A DNA stretch of 64,000 nt from Helicocarpus griseus UAMH5409. Lineage: Eukaryota > Ascomycota > Eurotiomycetes > Onygenales > Ajellomycetaceae. The stretch spans positions 1-64,000 of the forward strand of contig PDNB01000074.1 in NCBI GenBank assembly GCA_002573585.1, read 5' to 3'. Shown one piece after another: positions 1 through 10,560 of this stretch. Position 1 is the stretch's first letter. The number at the start of each line of letters is the position of its first letter. The notes beneath the pieces are model-generated. The model saw nothing but the letters and a program-made list of their open reading frames with translations. It did no database searches and had not been told where the DNA came from. Made by a program: the position numbers and the translations under genes.

Positions 1-31
1 CCCCCCCCGGCCCCCTTCCCAATAACTACAG

Positions 32-1484
32 ATCACGATAGACTTTATGCTAACACAGTCTAGGCTCTGTAGATCTATGAGCAACTTGCTTCGGAACGCT
101 AAGCTAAAGGCGATAAATCCAGTAAAAGTGTTTGATGCTGGACAGGTCACGGAAGCATTTAGATACATGCAAAGAGGAAATTATATTGGCAAAATACTTG
201 TCAAAATGCCTGAAGACTCCTCATCGCTTCCTATGGCGAGGGAGCACAAAATAACATTTAAACCAAATGTTACATACCTTCTTGTGGGAGGTCTGGGAGG
301 CATTGGACGTGCGGTATCAATTTGGATGATTGAAAACGGAGCCCGGTACTTGGCGTTTCTGTCCCGCTCTGCAGGAGTATCTGCAGAGGACAAGGCCTTT
401 ATTGAAAGCCTGGAGTTTCAAGGGTGTAATGTGATTGTCGAGGCGGGTAGCATTGCAAATATGGACGATTTGTTAAGACTGATTGGGAAGTGCCAGGCGC
501 CAATTGCTGGCGTTCTTCACATGTCCATGGTGCTACGAGTAAGATGCCAAGTTCATGCATTGAGACATAAAAAGCTCATACTGACATTGACTTTACCAGG
601 CCAAGCTCTTTTTCCAGTCGAGTCATGAAGATTGGGCCGCCGTGCATGCCCCGAAGGTCGCTGGTGTTTGGAATTTACACAACGCGCTGGACTCTTCAAA
701 AATCGACTTTTTTGTCGTATTCAGCTCCATTGCAAGCCTCTGTGGGAACAAAGGCCAAGCAAATTATTCAGCGGCCAATTCCTTCTTGGACGCGTTTGTC
801 AGATATCGTCGATCGCAAGGCCTTCCCGCATCTGTTTTGAATCTTGGTATGGTCGGAGATATCGGATGTATTACCAAGGCACCTGAGGTTCTAAGTGCCG
901 CGCGCAAGGCTGGAGTGCGGCTTTTGAACGAAAGAGAGGTCCTTTACGCCCTACAAGTCGCAATAGCTAATTCAATTACGGGATCCTCAACCGCGGCGGA
1001 AATGAACGGGGAGGGCCAAATCATCGTCGGGATGAATTCTACCAGGCCACTTTCGGACCTTTCTGTTCGGTGTTTATGGCCAGATGATGCTCGGTATGGT
1101 CTCTACCAACATATCGAACCAGAGGTCATAAAGGATATGGATGACGACGGCTGCCCATATGGTGACTTGAAAAGATACCTAGACGAAGCCAAAAGTGATC
1201 CTACTAAATTGAAAGAGAAAGATTTTAGAGAATTACTCATGCAGGAAACTGCCGGCATAGTTACTGGTCGGTCTCCGGAAGGGGCGAGCATGGCGGAAAT
1301 ATCCAGAATCACTGTGGATTCCCTCATGCTAATAGAAGTTGGCGGTTGGATGCGACGGCAATTGAAGATCGATGTCAACCTAGCAACCATTTTGGGCGTG
1401 AAGACTGTGGGGGAATTGACCGAGGGCCTAATAGACCAGCTTCTTGAAAAGTATTACCTCAGGGAATCATCGAATGATCACTAG
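32..1484 (+). CDS. Highly reducing polyketide synthase, C-terminal part (ER tail, KR, ACP), 5' truncated
   Basis: Visible exons are 32-538 and 600-1484. The 61-bp intron 539-599 has a gtaaga donor, a ctgac branch site and an accag acceptor, and joins in phase 0. A ctacag acceptor at 26-31 starts the first visible exon; everything upstream lies outside the window. The first 60 or so residues match the end of an enoyl reductase (AFRYMQRGNYIGK). The ketoreductase follows with the nucleotide-binding motif GGLGGIGRA and the catalytic region around FSS and QANYSAANSF. The acyl carrier domain carries VDSL, with the phosphopantetheine serine codon at 1320-1322. The protein stops after the ACP, with no thioesterase or reductase release domain, as is usual for fungal reducing PKSs. 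No other biosynthetic gene follows to the right, so this would be the edge of any cluster. The product cannot be predicted. Confidence 0.85.
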
Positions 1485-1617
1485 GGGTGAAATGATGCTT
1501 TCACGTTCCGCGCTGAAATTCAAGCCTGCCCGACCGGTGGTTGGTAGCCACATCCTGCTGTTCTGTTTCTAATTTTCCACTTATTTCTTTTCATCTATTA
1601 TGATTAGTTTCTTTTCG

Positions 1618-2160
1618 GGGGACAATAATCAGGTTTTTCTTGACAATGAAGTGAAGCATCATGTTATTGACACAGGGGATAACATATTGATTGATTCAGG
1701 GAATCTGCTGATGCCTTGTATTTTACAATCAAAAGCACAAGGCACATTAATTTTGCTGATCAACTTCTCAAGAAATCAAGGCTATCGTTTTCTGACCAGT
1801 TAATTGATAAGCATCTTCATGAACTGCTTGTTTACATGACAAGTAATTGTGTCTAGCATAGAAGCAGACACAAAAATAGATAGACATACTCAAATAAATC
1901 TCTGATGAAAGAAGACATTGAGATTGTACTGATACCCTCTTTCTATGATTCTTGAAATTATGTTTTTGATCATAATTATCTGTCTGCAGAAAGGACCTGA
2001 CATCTTCTGATATTTGAATTCAACAAGTATTCAAGAGCAATCTGAGAACTGCTTAGCATTTCTTGCATATACCTAGGTAAACAGTATGTGGCAGTCGATA
2101 AAACCACAAGTCTAGGCATATTAAAAAGAAAAAGAAGGCAGATTGAGACATTATTTGTCT
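1618..2160. repeat. CpG-poor, AT-rich decayed sequence
   Basis: This stretch between the PKS stop and the GFA1 promoter contains about two CG dinucleotides in roughly 540 bp (near 1783 and 2095), while TG and CA are common (tgat, catg, ttgac, tcaag). No coding frame looks real. Such CpG loss in fungal intergenic DNA usually marks old repeats mutated by methylation or RIP-like C-to-T change. I see no terminal repeats or recognisable transposase, so the origin is inference. Confidence 0.4.
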
Positions 2161-2886
2161 GTCTAACTCTCTACACCATCACCCACTGACGGCTGTCATG
2201 TTCAGTAAGGTGGACCAGATCCACCGTTCATGATGGCTGGACCATACTAGGCCTCAGGGGCCATGGCTACCTATCCGGAGATGAAGATGTAAAACGACTT
2301 GGTATGCACGCAAATTCCTGTACTGATGCATATAAACCCCTGCGTGTTTTCCCTCATACCCTTGTCAATTTCCAAATCTAATGCCGAGTCTAGAGCAATG
2401 AGCCCTATCGCGGCATTCTGGTTGGAGGCTGGGCCCGAAGCCCCCTGACACACATATCAGTACGTACGAGACATACTAGGGCCATAGAGTAGCTGTAGAA
2501 TTGTTCGACGTAATTTAGCAAGCTAAAAGGCCCCATTCGTCCTTACAAGCGATCGTCGTGGCTTGTTTATGTTTATTCTTAGCAACTTCCTGGGGCCCCT
2601 CCTGCGGACCTGCATCGATTTGTAGATATGGTTGTACTCAAAATGCTAAAAGTGACTGTGCATACGGAACAGCCCCGGAGGCCATTATATTTAATTAGGA
2701 ACACTGTCCAGATTTCTTAAAAATGAGTCTTTCGTGCCCTTTCAATGTTTCAACATCTATCCCTCCTTTTGCAACATATATTATTTTGTGCAGTCCTTCA
2801 GTCAATTCCAATCACCGGTATTTCCTATCCTCTGAAGAGAGAAAAGTGCCTCCTTATTGCTACCTCCTTACTATTCCTGAGCTACT
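2161..2886. other. Upstream region of GFA1
   Basis: This holds the likely promoter and 5' leader of the glucosamine-6-phosphate synthase gene. CpG content returns to normal here. A tataaac at about 2330 and a tatatttaatta at about 2687 are possible TATA elements. A 16-codon open frame beginning at about 2399 could be an upstream ORF, but nothing supports its translation. Confidence 0.4.
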
Positions 2887-5307
2887 ATGTGGTAAGTGGG
2901 CAGCGTTTGAACTCGACTTGGGTTATATTGCCAACGGCCACTGATCTAGAACAGTGGAATTTTCGGCTACGTGAACTACCTCGTGGAGAGGGACCGGAAG
3001 TACATTCTTGACACTCTCCTAAATGGTACTTACTCATAGACGCAAGTCCCCAACACAAAACCCTTAAAAGAAATTGCTGACTTATTCTCTCGTGAAAAGG
3101 TCTTTCACGCCTTGATTACCGCGGTTACGACTCAGCCGGTCTCGCAATCGACGGTGACAAGAAGAATGAGGTTTTTGCGTACAAGGAGGTCGGCAAGGTG
3201 GCCCTGTTAAAAGACCGTATCAAGAAGGAAGAAACCCCGGACCTTACAAAGACCTTCGAATCACACGGTGGCATTGCACATACCCGTTGGGCTACTCATG
3301 GCTCGCCTTCTCGTCTGAACTGTCACCCTCACAGGTATGGATGCCACCCAAATTCTCGGTTTTGAAGAGCAAAAGTGCTCCGACGAGAGCGTGTCTAAGG
3401 CGCAGTGAAAGACATGATTGCTAATGCCGTTATACAGGTCTGACCCGAAGTGGGAGTTTGCCGTTGTTCACAACGGCATAACCACCAACTACAAGGAACT
3501 AAGGGTACTCCTTGAGAACAAAGGGTTCAGCTTTGAAACCGATACCGACACAGAAGCCATTGCTAAATTGGCCAAATATATCTATGACGAGAATCCAACC
3601 ATAGACTTCACCACGCTTGCCAAGACCGTTATCAAAGAACTTGAAGGCGCATTTGGCCTGCTTCTCAAATCCGTTCATTACCCCCATGAAGTGATCGCTG
3701 CCCGTAAGGGCTCCCCCTTGGTCGTCGGCATCAAAACCGAGAAGAAGATGATGGTAGATTTTGTGGATGTGGAGACTGCTGATGAAGGCATTTTGCCAGC
3801 TGAGACTGCATCTCAAAATGCGGCGATCAAAGAGTCGCAGGCTTTTAACCCGAGCAGTTGCTGTGGTACATTCAGCCCCAGCAGCATGCTCACTCCACCG
3901 GATAAAAGCCTCCTTCATCGCTCCCAATCGAGGACTTTCCTTTCTGACGATGGTGTGCCAGTTCCGGCCGAATTCTTTCTCTCGTCAGATCCAGCGGCGG
4001 TGATTGAACACACAAAGAAGGTTTTGTACCTGGAGGATGATGATATCGCTCACATCCACGACGGTCAGCTTAACATCCACCGCCTGTCCAATGACATTGG
4101 CACTTCCAACGTCCGTGCTATCCAAACCATTGAGATCGAGCTGCAGGAAATGATGAAGGGCAAATTCGACTACTTCATGCAAAAGGAAATATTTGAACAA
4201 CCAGAGTCTGTTGTTAATGCTATACGTGGCCGTCTGGATCTGGAGAATAAGACAGTGACACTTGGCTGGTTGAGGCAATATATCTCAACCATCAGACGTT
4301 GCCAGAGAATTATATTCATCGCCTGTGGCACATCATACCACTCCTGCATGGCAGTTCGTGGTACTTTTGAGGAGTTAACTGAGATTCCAATCTCTGTTGA
4401 ATTAGCTTCTGATTTTCTGGATAGACAAGTCCCCGTCTTCCGCGATGACACTTGTGTTTTCGTCTCTCAGTCTGGTGAGACAGCAGACTCTCTCATGGCT
4501 TTGCGCTACTGCCTTGAGCGCGGAGCCATGACTGTTGGCATCGTTAACGTCGTTGGTTCCTCAATATCGATGTTGACTCATTGCGGTATTCACATCAATG
4601 CTGGCCCTGAGATTGGAGTGGCCTCAACTAAAGCGTATACTTCACAGTTTGTCTGTTTGGTTATGTTTGCGTTATCTCTTGGTGAAGATCGCGCGAGCAA
4701 GTATCAACGTCGGCTTGAAATCATGGAGGCTCTCGGAAAAATCCCGGGGCAGTTTAAGGAGGTTCTCAAACTCGACCAGGATATTAAGAAGCTTTGCATG
4801 AAGCTGAAGGGTCAGAAAAGTATGGTGCTACTTGGCCGTGGTTGCAGCACGCCACTGCGCTTGAAGGTAAGCCCTATTCCAAACATAAAAAATCCCTCGC
4901 ATGAATTGCTAATAACAAATTCAGGCGCGTTGAAAATCAAAGAGATATCCTATCTCCACTGCGAAGCTGTCATGTCCGGAGAACTAAAGCATGGCGTCCT
5001 GGCCCTGGTCGATGAGTCTCTGCCTATTGTCATGGTCCTAACCCGCGACGCCAACTTTTCCAAGTCGCTCAATGCGTACCAACAGGTTACTGCTCGCAAA
5101 GGCCGGCCCATTGTCATTTGCAACACTGGCGATGACGAGTTCTCCGGTGATGAGACCGACAAAATCGAGGTCCCCCGCACCGTTGATGCTCTTCAGGGAT
5201 TGCTTAACGTGATTCCGTTGCAGCTCATGGCTTACTGGCTTGCCATTGCTGAAGGTTTGAACGTTGATTTCCCAAGAAACCTAGCCAAATCCGTCACCGT
5301 TGAGTAG
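2887..5307 (+). CDS. GFA1: Glutamine--fructose-6-phosphate aminotransferase (GFA1), frame broken by one base
   Basis: Converts fructose-6-phosphate and glutamine to glucosamine-6-phosphate, the first committed step to UDP-GlcNAc and chitin, in the cytosol. Exons: 2887-2891, 2955-3025, 3100-3334, 3438-4866, 4925-5307. The first coding exon is five bases long and its intron splits the codon of the catalytic Cys2. The glutaminase domain shows HTRWATHG and HNGITTNY; the two SIS isomerase domains show IACGTSYHS, SQSGETADS and HCEAVMSGELKHG; the C-terminus is NLAKSVTVE, the normal Gfa1 end. Summed exons give 2,123 nt, one base short of whole codons. The break sits at 4843-4847, just after LLGRG. 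From there the expected residues continue in the next frame until the 58-bp intron 4867-4924. If that intron is retained the frame stays open but inserts unrelated residues. A sequencing error or a real lesion are both possible; the gene is normally essential. Confidence 0.93.
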
Positions 5308-5556
5308 AGCAGTAGTTGAGCAAACTGGAGGATTCGACGTGTTGGTAGATGGTTGTCTCTACGTAAGCTTCCCAATATAGTCTACTGTAGTTTAGCCGAG
5401 CTGCACCGCATGTCGAGCGCGGTAGAATTCACGACCTTTTTGTATTCCCGCGCGGGAGTGACCTCATCGCGACTTCACCCAGTCCGTAGCATATAACTAC
5501 TGCTCCCAGATATCTAAGGTGGCTATTTACTCACATTATTCTATCACGATAACCAT

Positions 5557-6810
5557 ATGCCTCTCAAAGGCACCTCTCAGCGACTCGCCCAGCGTAATCC
5601 AGAAGCAGACCCTCTTGAGCCTGCACAGAAGCGACGGAAGACGTCTACTTCGTGTAGTGGTCAGACATCCGCGGAGTCTACTACAGCCTCTACAGAAATC
5701 CTTGATGACTTACCGGACCTTATTAAGTCCGCAAAACAGAAGATTAATGCGTACTTCCCCACTGGCAAACAAGATGAAAAGCTGCCTGCCTGTTTGAACG
5801 CCTTCCTTGACTATCTGCCAGAAACCGGCTGCAAATCCGTGGCAAAGGATGTGCTTCAATGTGGAGATGACTCTGAAATGCTTTTTGAAGTTTTTGAGAA
5901 CTTGTACACTTCCTTTTTAGTCCCTAGTAAGCCGTTATCTGCCGTTACCTACCTGCTGAGTTCGATACACATGTGCTAACTTGTGAACTTAGTGAAAGCA
6001 ATATCCCGGAGCGCGCCTGTAACGCAATCTTCCCATTCCGCACAAGGCAATCAGACTGAAGCTGGCGCAAGTGAGCTATTAGAGAGTCCATTGCGTAGGC
6101 AACAGAGGTTTCGTGAAGACTGTCTACAGCGAGACGGCTACCGTTGTTTGATCTCAGGCTTAATCGACCGCGAACACTTCCGCGAGTCGGGGAGCACCGA
6201 AGAGGAGGATGTGGCAGGTTTGGACGCTGCTCATATAATTCCATTCTCGTACAGTTCATTCGAAGAAACTGAAGTAAGCCCTACTAATTCCTTCCCTATG
6301 GATAAAAAAGACTAAAGTAACCCAATTCAAATCATGAGGTATATAGGCTGCGAAAGCCACAGGTGAATGCTGAACGACCTTGTACCGCTGCTTCCCTGTT
6401 GTCAAAGAGATCGGAATGGCAGATCAGAGATTTACAATGTGTGTAATGATCTTCGCTTGAAGACGGCCTCCGTATAGAGTTTGAAGCTTTTAGATTGGCA
6501 TTTCAGGCAACGGTAGGGCTTGATTATTTTGCAGCTGCGGGAATCTCATACCATGAGGTTGGTTAATTGACACTTTCTTCTCTTTACTCACAGGAACGGC
6601 CACACGAGTACCGCATCAAAACACATCGCTTTTTCAATAGCGTGCTTAAACATGCATTACCGCAGACCGAATTGTAGGTTTGATTGTGGAAATAGTGGTG
6701 GTGATTCTGCTCCCCCGAGTCCAGAACTGCTAGGAGTGCATTACGCTGTGGCCGAGATTCTTCAATCGTCTGATCTTGCGGAGGAGGTTGACATGAGCTT
6801 TAGGGACTGA
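5557..6810 (+). pseudogene. Decayed fungal HNH-endonuclease-domain gene (HNH_2 type)
   Basis: The first two exons are intact: 5557-5926 and 5993-6271, joined across intron 5927-5992 with a gtaagc donor and a gctaac branch site. They give a low-complexity N-terminus and the HNH core CLQRDGYRCLISG followed by DAAHIIPFS. Downstream, recognisable pieces lie in different frames. Around 6345-6420 there is TTLYRCFPVV preceded by an in-frame TGA. Around 6437-6510 a segment ending GLRIEFEAFRLAF needs two frame changes. Near 6592-6680 RIKTHRFFN is followed by a TAG and a one-base shift at 6675-6680, and the final piece ends at 6810. So the N-terminal half is readable and the C-terminal half has nonsense and frameshift lesions. 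The family is common and multi-copy in filamentous fungi with no firm cellular role. I cannot exclude sequencing errors, but several independent breaks make a pseudogene more likely. Confidence 0.7.
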
Positions 6811-8553
6811 CGCAGGCATCTTGGTTGAGTAGTATATATAGAAAGAATCAGTTCTTCCGGACAGGGCCAGAACGGAATGTTTTTTATCTCGCTTCGACTA
6901 TTATTATTTACTCTTTCCTCTTTAGACAGGAGTGTAATTTCGGCCGTTCCATGGTTCGCCTGGCCGCGGTGGGTTCTCTCATCAAACTAGGCCCGGATGC
7001 GGCATAGTGCCCTGCCTCACCCACCAATCATTTTAGTTCGGTGTGGGGCAAATAAAGATCCAGCCAATAGGGAGCGGTAACTGGCGGGTGTGTCTTGGCA
7101 TGCCGTTGTTTGGGGCCCCACAGCAGCCCCATCTGGGCTCCGCTGGCAGGGACGATCTTTCCTGTCTGGGCCTTCCCCCTGTTGGCACTGGCCAATGGCA
7201 GCCAGCCGCTGTTTCTGCACTCTCCAGCGCTATCCCTTTTCTGGCCTTCTACGTTCTCGCTGTTTCTTCATCTCATCCCATCTCATCCTCATCCTCATCC
7301 TCATCCTCTCCCAACCTCACCTCATCTCTTCTTCCTCTCCTTCTGTCTCCAGCAGACAATTGCCCCTCTCCTTCGTTTCTTTGTTCTTCTTCTGTTCCCT
7401 GGCCTCGTGTCTGTTGTTGTCTGTCTGCTCTGGCATTCGAAATCGATACAATCCCCCTGTTGGATGATGAGGTCGGCCAGGTTGCATTGAGGAATTAGAA
7501 GGAGAAGCGTGGTTCGGTTCGTGCCCAGCCCAATACGAGCTGCCAATTTACCCACAACAACGCTGGCCCCCCCCAAGGAACGAGACTCGAACTGACAACA
7601 ACCTTTTTCTGTCTTTCGATTCTTCAGTGCGGCTGTCTTTGGAGCGGTTCGATTCCTTTCTTTGTGTCGACTTTCTTCGATTTCGCCCGTCTCCTTTCTT
7701 CCGTTCGAATTCGTCCCCGTGTGTCTATGGATACCCGCGTAATCGGATAGATGTGACTTATATCACCGGTACACACCACCCATTCTTCCATTGCTCGAGA
7801 ATGTCGCGTCCGTCAGACCACTAGACGTCTCTGTTCTCACTCACTGACCGCAATGGATGCGCTTTAGACGTCCGTTTCCAGTGGGCTTTGCGCTCTTTTT
7901 ATCCAGCCTCGTTGGTCCGATGACTGACGTCCGTTCCTTTTATCCATTGACACCTCGATTTACCCCTAATCGCACTTGACGAACATCTTCCTCTCCTTTC
8001 TTGCCTTGCGGCGACCGACGTTCGATCCTTCAACTCGACGTACCACTCATTCGAACAAAAACAAACAAGCCAACTCGCATTCATTGCATCTGCTCGAAGC
8101 ATTCCTTTCATTTCATTCCTTTACCCAATTTCAGCCGTCGCGCATCGTTCATCAGATACCTTTCGTTCCTTTAGCGGTTTCATCAGCCATCTGTCCAGGA
8201 AGACTCAGACCAACTATCTTGCTTTCACATCGCGCTACGTGATATAGCCGTCTCATCACAAGCAGTCGGCACACACAAGACCTATCATTCGTTTTTGGAC
8301 GCGACCCTAGCAGGTCCTGCCATTCTGCCATTATCGTTTTACACCCACCTGTGGGAATATTTTTGGACCGGTTCCCTTGCTGCCATTTTGCTTTGCCCTT
8401 AAACTTTGAAGTGCATGTCATTTGGAGCATCCTGTGTTGTTCCTTTATATATCCTCTAAAAAAGGGACAAAAAACAAGGGAAAGGCCATCCTTCTTTTTT
8501 TTTCTTTGGCAGGTTCGCTGAACGGGGAGTAAGGGAGCTTCAAGCTCGCAGAT
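6811..8553. other. Long upstream region and leader of the mucin-like gene
   Basis: No convincing gene in 1.7 kb. It has CCAAT-type sequences (ccaatc near 7023, agccaatagg near 7063), long pyrimidine-rich stretches between 7260 and 8240, and a tttatatatcc at about 8444. Long pyrimidine-rich leaders are typical of highly expressed fungal surface-protein genes. The short open frames here are low-complexity by-products of the C/T-rich strand. Confidence 0.4.
7283..7306 (+). repeat. TCATCC microsatellite, four perfect copies
   Basis: Four perfect TCATCC units lie inside a longer pyrimidine-rich stretch upstream of the mucin-like gene. Confidence 0.85.
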
Positions 8554-10560
8554 ATGGGACACCATGGGAGGAGGCATTGGCGGGAACATGGCCCGCAACA
8601 AAAAGTTAGGTCCGCCCTGAGCGCGGGGAATGCATTTGTCAGTGCGGCCATTGGTCACAATGACGAAAACCGGGATGATGAGCAGCCGGTTAAGAACAAC
8701 GGGAAAATAGATGGGGTCGAGGGGCGATTTTCGCAAGAAATCCAAGATTTACGGCCACGACAACAACCGCAAGACCCAACAGTCGTGGTAGCAACCGTGA
8801 TTCATGTCGTACTCGAAAATGGTTCCACAATCGGGAAATTTACGGTTCCCACGTTGCCAGCTACGGTGTCGAACTCGGAATTAGGTCAGGTCACCATTCC
8901 TGCAGAGAATGATGCTCCGATCATTATACCCACTACTCGTCCTAATCCCCCTATACCACCGAATCCTAGTGCCAGTATTCCTCCCGGCAATAGGCCTGGC
9001 GTTTCCCCACCTCCTGGCGTGGCTCCAGGTGCTCCCTTCGTTCCTCCCACAAATTCTACGTTGCCCACCACTGATTCTGGCTCCCCTTCCCCTGAACTGC
9101 CTCAATCGACCAGCGATTTACCCCCACCATTGATTCCCACTTCCGATTCCAGTACAGATTCTCAAGAGACCTCGGCCTCATCAACATCGACGTCAAATTC
9201 TCAAGAGACCTCCGCATCGTCAACATCGACATCAACTTCCCAAGAGACCTTTGCATCGTCAACATCGACGTCAACTTCCCAAGAAACCTCCGCCCCGTCA
9301 ACATCGACTTCGGACCCCAATTCCGTGGCACCACCAAGTTTCGTCATATTACCAGGTCCTATTTCGAGTAACACTGATGCACCAGTGGCCTCTGCAACGT
9401 CCTTGACTCCTTCGACAACGTCTAACCCTTCTAGCGATTCTGAAAGCACATCAAACCCTTCAGCACCGCTCCGCCTCAACCCCACTAATTCCGATTCCAC
9501 TACGTCTACAGTTTCAACCTCCTCATCGTCTTCATCTTCCTCGTCCTCATCCTCATTAACAAGTAGCAGCAGTTCCACTTCTTCGTCCAGTACTACTTCA
9601 TCACTATCGGAAAGCTCGACATCAGCTCTGAGTCCTACTTATGGTGGCGGTGGAAACGGAGACCCAGCTGCTACCGGCTCCGGTGGTTTACCTCCGCCTG
9701 CAGGCAACGCTCCGGGGGACGCGTCCGGCTCTTCGGACGTTCCGACGGGTCAGATAGTAGGAGGTGTGGTTGGTGGTGTGGCAGGCGTCGTCCTTATCAT
9801 ATTGGTTGCGCTCTTACTTCTCCGAGCACGGAAGAAAAAGGCCGAAGGTGCTCGTGGTCTAGCAGGTGAAGGTCAAGGAACCGGTGCCATTTCTGATGGT
9901 GGCACAGGTGGGATGAGTGAGCGCTCCGCTGATGCAGCTGCTGCAGGAGCCGCTGGAGGAGTCGCTGGAGGGGCTGCTTTGGGGGCTGCTGGCATGTTCG
10001 GTAAATGGAGAAATTCCGCCCAATCTGCCAAGACTTTAGAAACACCACCCAGTGAAAGGGGGTTCCAGAAAGTATCAGGGAGGAAAATCACATCTGTGCT
10101 GGAATCTGGTGGTGATGGCTACGATGACCCCTTTGGTACTGCCGGGGAGAAGCTTTATTATGAAACGGGCGCTGCAGCTAAAGAGACGGGGGCAGCCGCT
10201 GCTCCAGCTGCTGCGGCTTTCACATCTCGACCACCCGTATCTCGTAGCGGAACAATATCGCGCAGCGGTACCATTACACAACCACTGCCGGCCCCGCCAC
10301 TGGGCCGTCCACCTTCTCAGGAGAGCGACTCTTCTGCACAAGTTGTCTTCCGTCCGTCTCCGGCACGGACCCCTCTAACCAGTCAAGCTGATGTCACCAC
10401 AACGACGGGTGTCACAGCAGCATCTGGTGCAATTTCAATGTCGCAAGAACCACTACCACCATTACCCGCCCATCGAAGGGTCTCCGGCACGGATGCCATA
10501 GGGAGAAGTATCCCTAGCTCGGATGGGAGCCGCGCGAGTCGGTTTACGGAAGGTATCTAA
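8554..10560 (+). CDS. Ser/Thr-rich single-pass membrane protein (mucin-like, possible surface sensor)
   Basis: An unspliced 668-residue frame. The order is: a charged N-terminus, a Pro-rich stretch (about 120-190), a Ser/Thr mucin-like region (about 195-370) with four 13-residue repeats and a polyserine block, a Gly-rich linker, and one transmembrane segment at about 404-427 (GGVAGVVLIILVALLLLR) followed by RKKK. The cytoplasmic tail of about 240 residues is rich in Ala/Gly then Pro/Ser. This architecture resembles fungal wall-stress sensors of the Wsc/Mid2/Msb2 kind, but no WSC or other defining domain is visible, so the role is inference. There is no signal peptide at the first Met. Either a 5' exon encoding one is missed, or the hydrophobic segment acts as signal anchor. 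The segment PTVVVATVIHVVLENGS just after a Gln-rich stretch looks like the start of the mature ectodomain. Confidence 0.7.
   Translation: MGHHGRRHWREHGPQQKVRSALSAGNAFVSAAIGHNDENRDDEQPVKNNGKIDGVEGRFSQEIQDLRPRQQPQDPTVVVATVIHVVLENGSTIGKFTVPTLPATVSNSELGQVTIPAENDAPIIIPTTRPNPPIPPNPSASIPPGNRPGVSPPPGVAPGAPFVPPTNSTLPTTDSGSPSPELPQSTSDLPPPLIPTSDSSTDSQETSASSTSTSNSQETSASSTSTSTSQETFASSTSTSTSQETSAPSTSTSDPNSVAPPSFVILPGPISSNTDAPVASATSLTPSTTSNPSSDSESTSNPSAPLRLNPTNSDSTTSTVSTSSSSSSSSSSSSLTSSSSSTSSSSTTSSLSESSTSALSPTYGGGGNGDPAATGSGGLPPPAGNAPGDASGSSDVPTGQIVGGVVGGVAGVVLIILVALLLLRARKKKAEGARGLAGEGQGTGAISDGGTGGMSERSADAAAAGAAGGVAGGAALGAAGMFGKWRNSAQSAKTLETPPSERGFQKVSGRKITSVLESGGDGYDDPFGTAGEKLYYETGAAAKETGAAAAPAAAAFTSRPPVSRSGTISRSGTITQPLPAPPLGRPPSQESDSSAQVVFRPSPARTPLTSQADVTTTTGVTAASGAISMSQEPLPPLPAHRRVSGTDAIGRSIPSSDGSRASRFTEGI
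9160..9315 (+). repeat. Four 39-bp coding tandem repeats
   Basis: Four adjacent 39-bp units, each starting with tcycaagara, encode SQETSASSTSTS-like 13-mers with few substitutions (S to F in copy 3, S to P in copy 4). They lie in the mucin-like ectodomain, so copy number change would alter stalk length in frame. Confidence 0.85.

Noticed and set aside
1..17. C-rich run at the left edge
   Set aside because: Probably low-complexity intron or contig-edge sequence; too short to interpret.
7560..7620. tRNA-like T-arm (gttcgag on the minus strand)
   Set aside because: No matching T-stem, D-arm or acceptor stem around it. I found no convincing tRNA or rRNA gene in the window.
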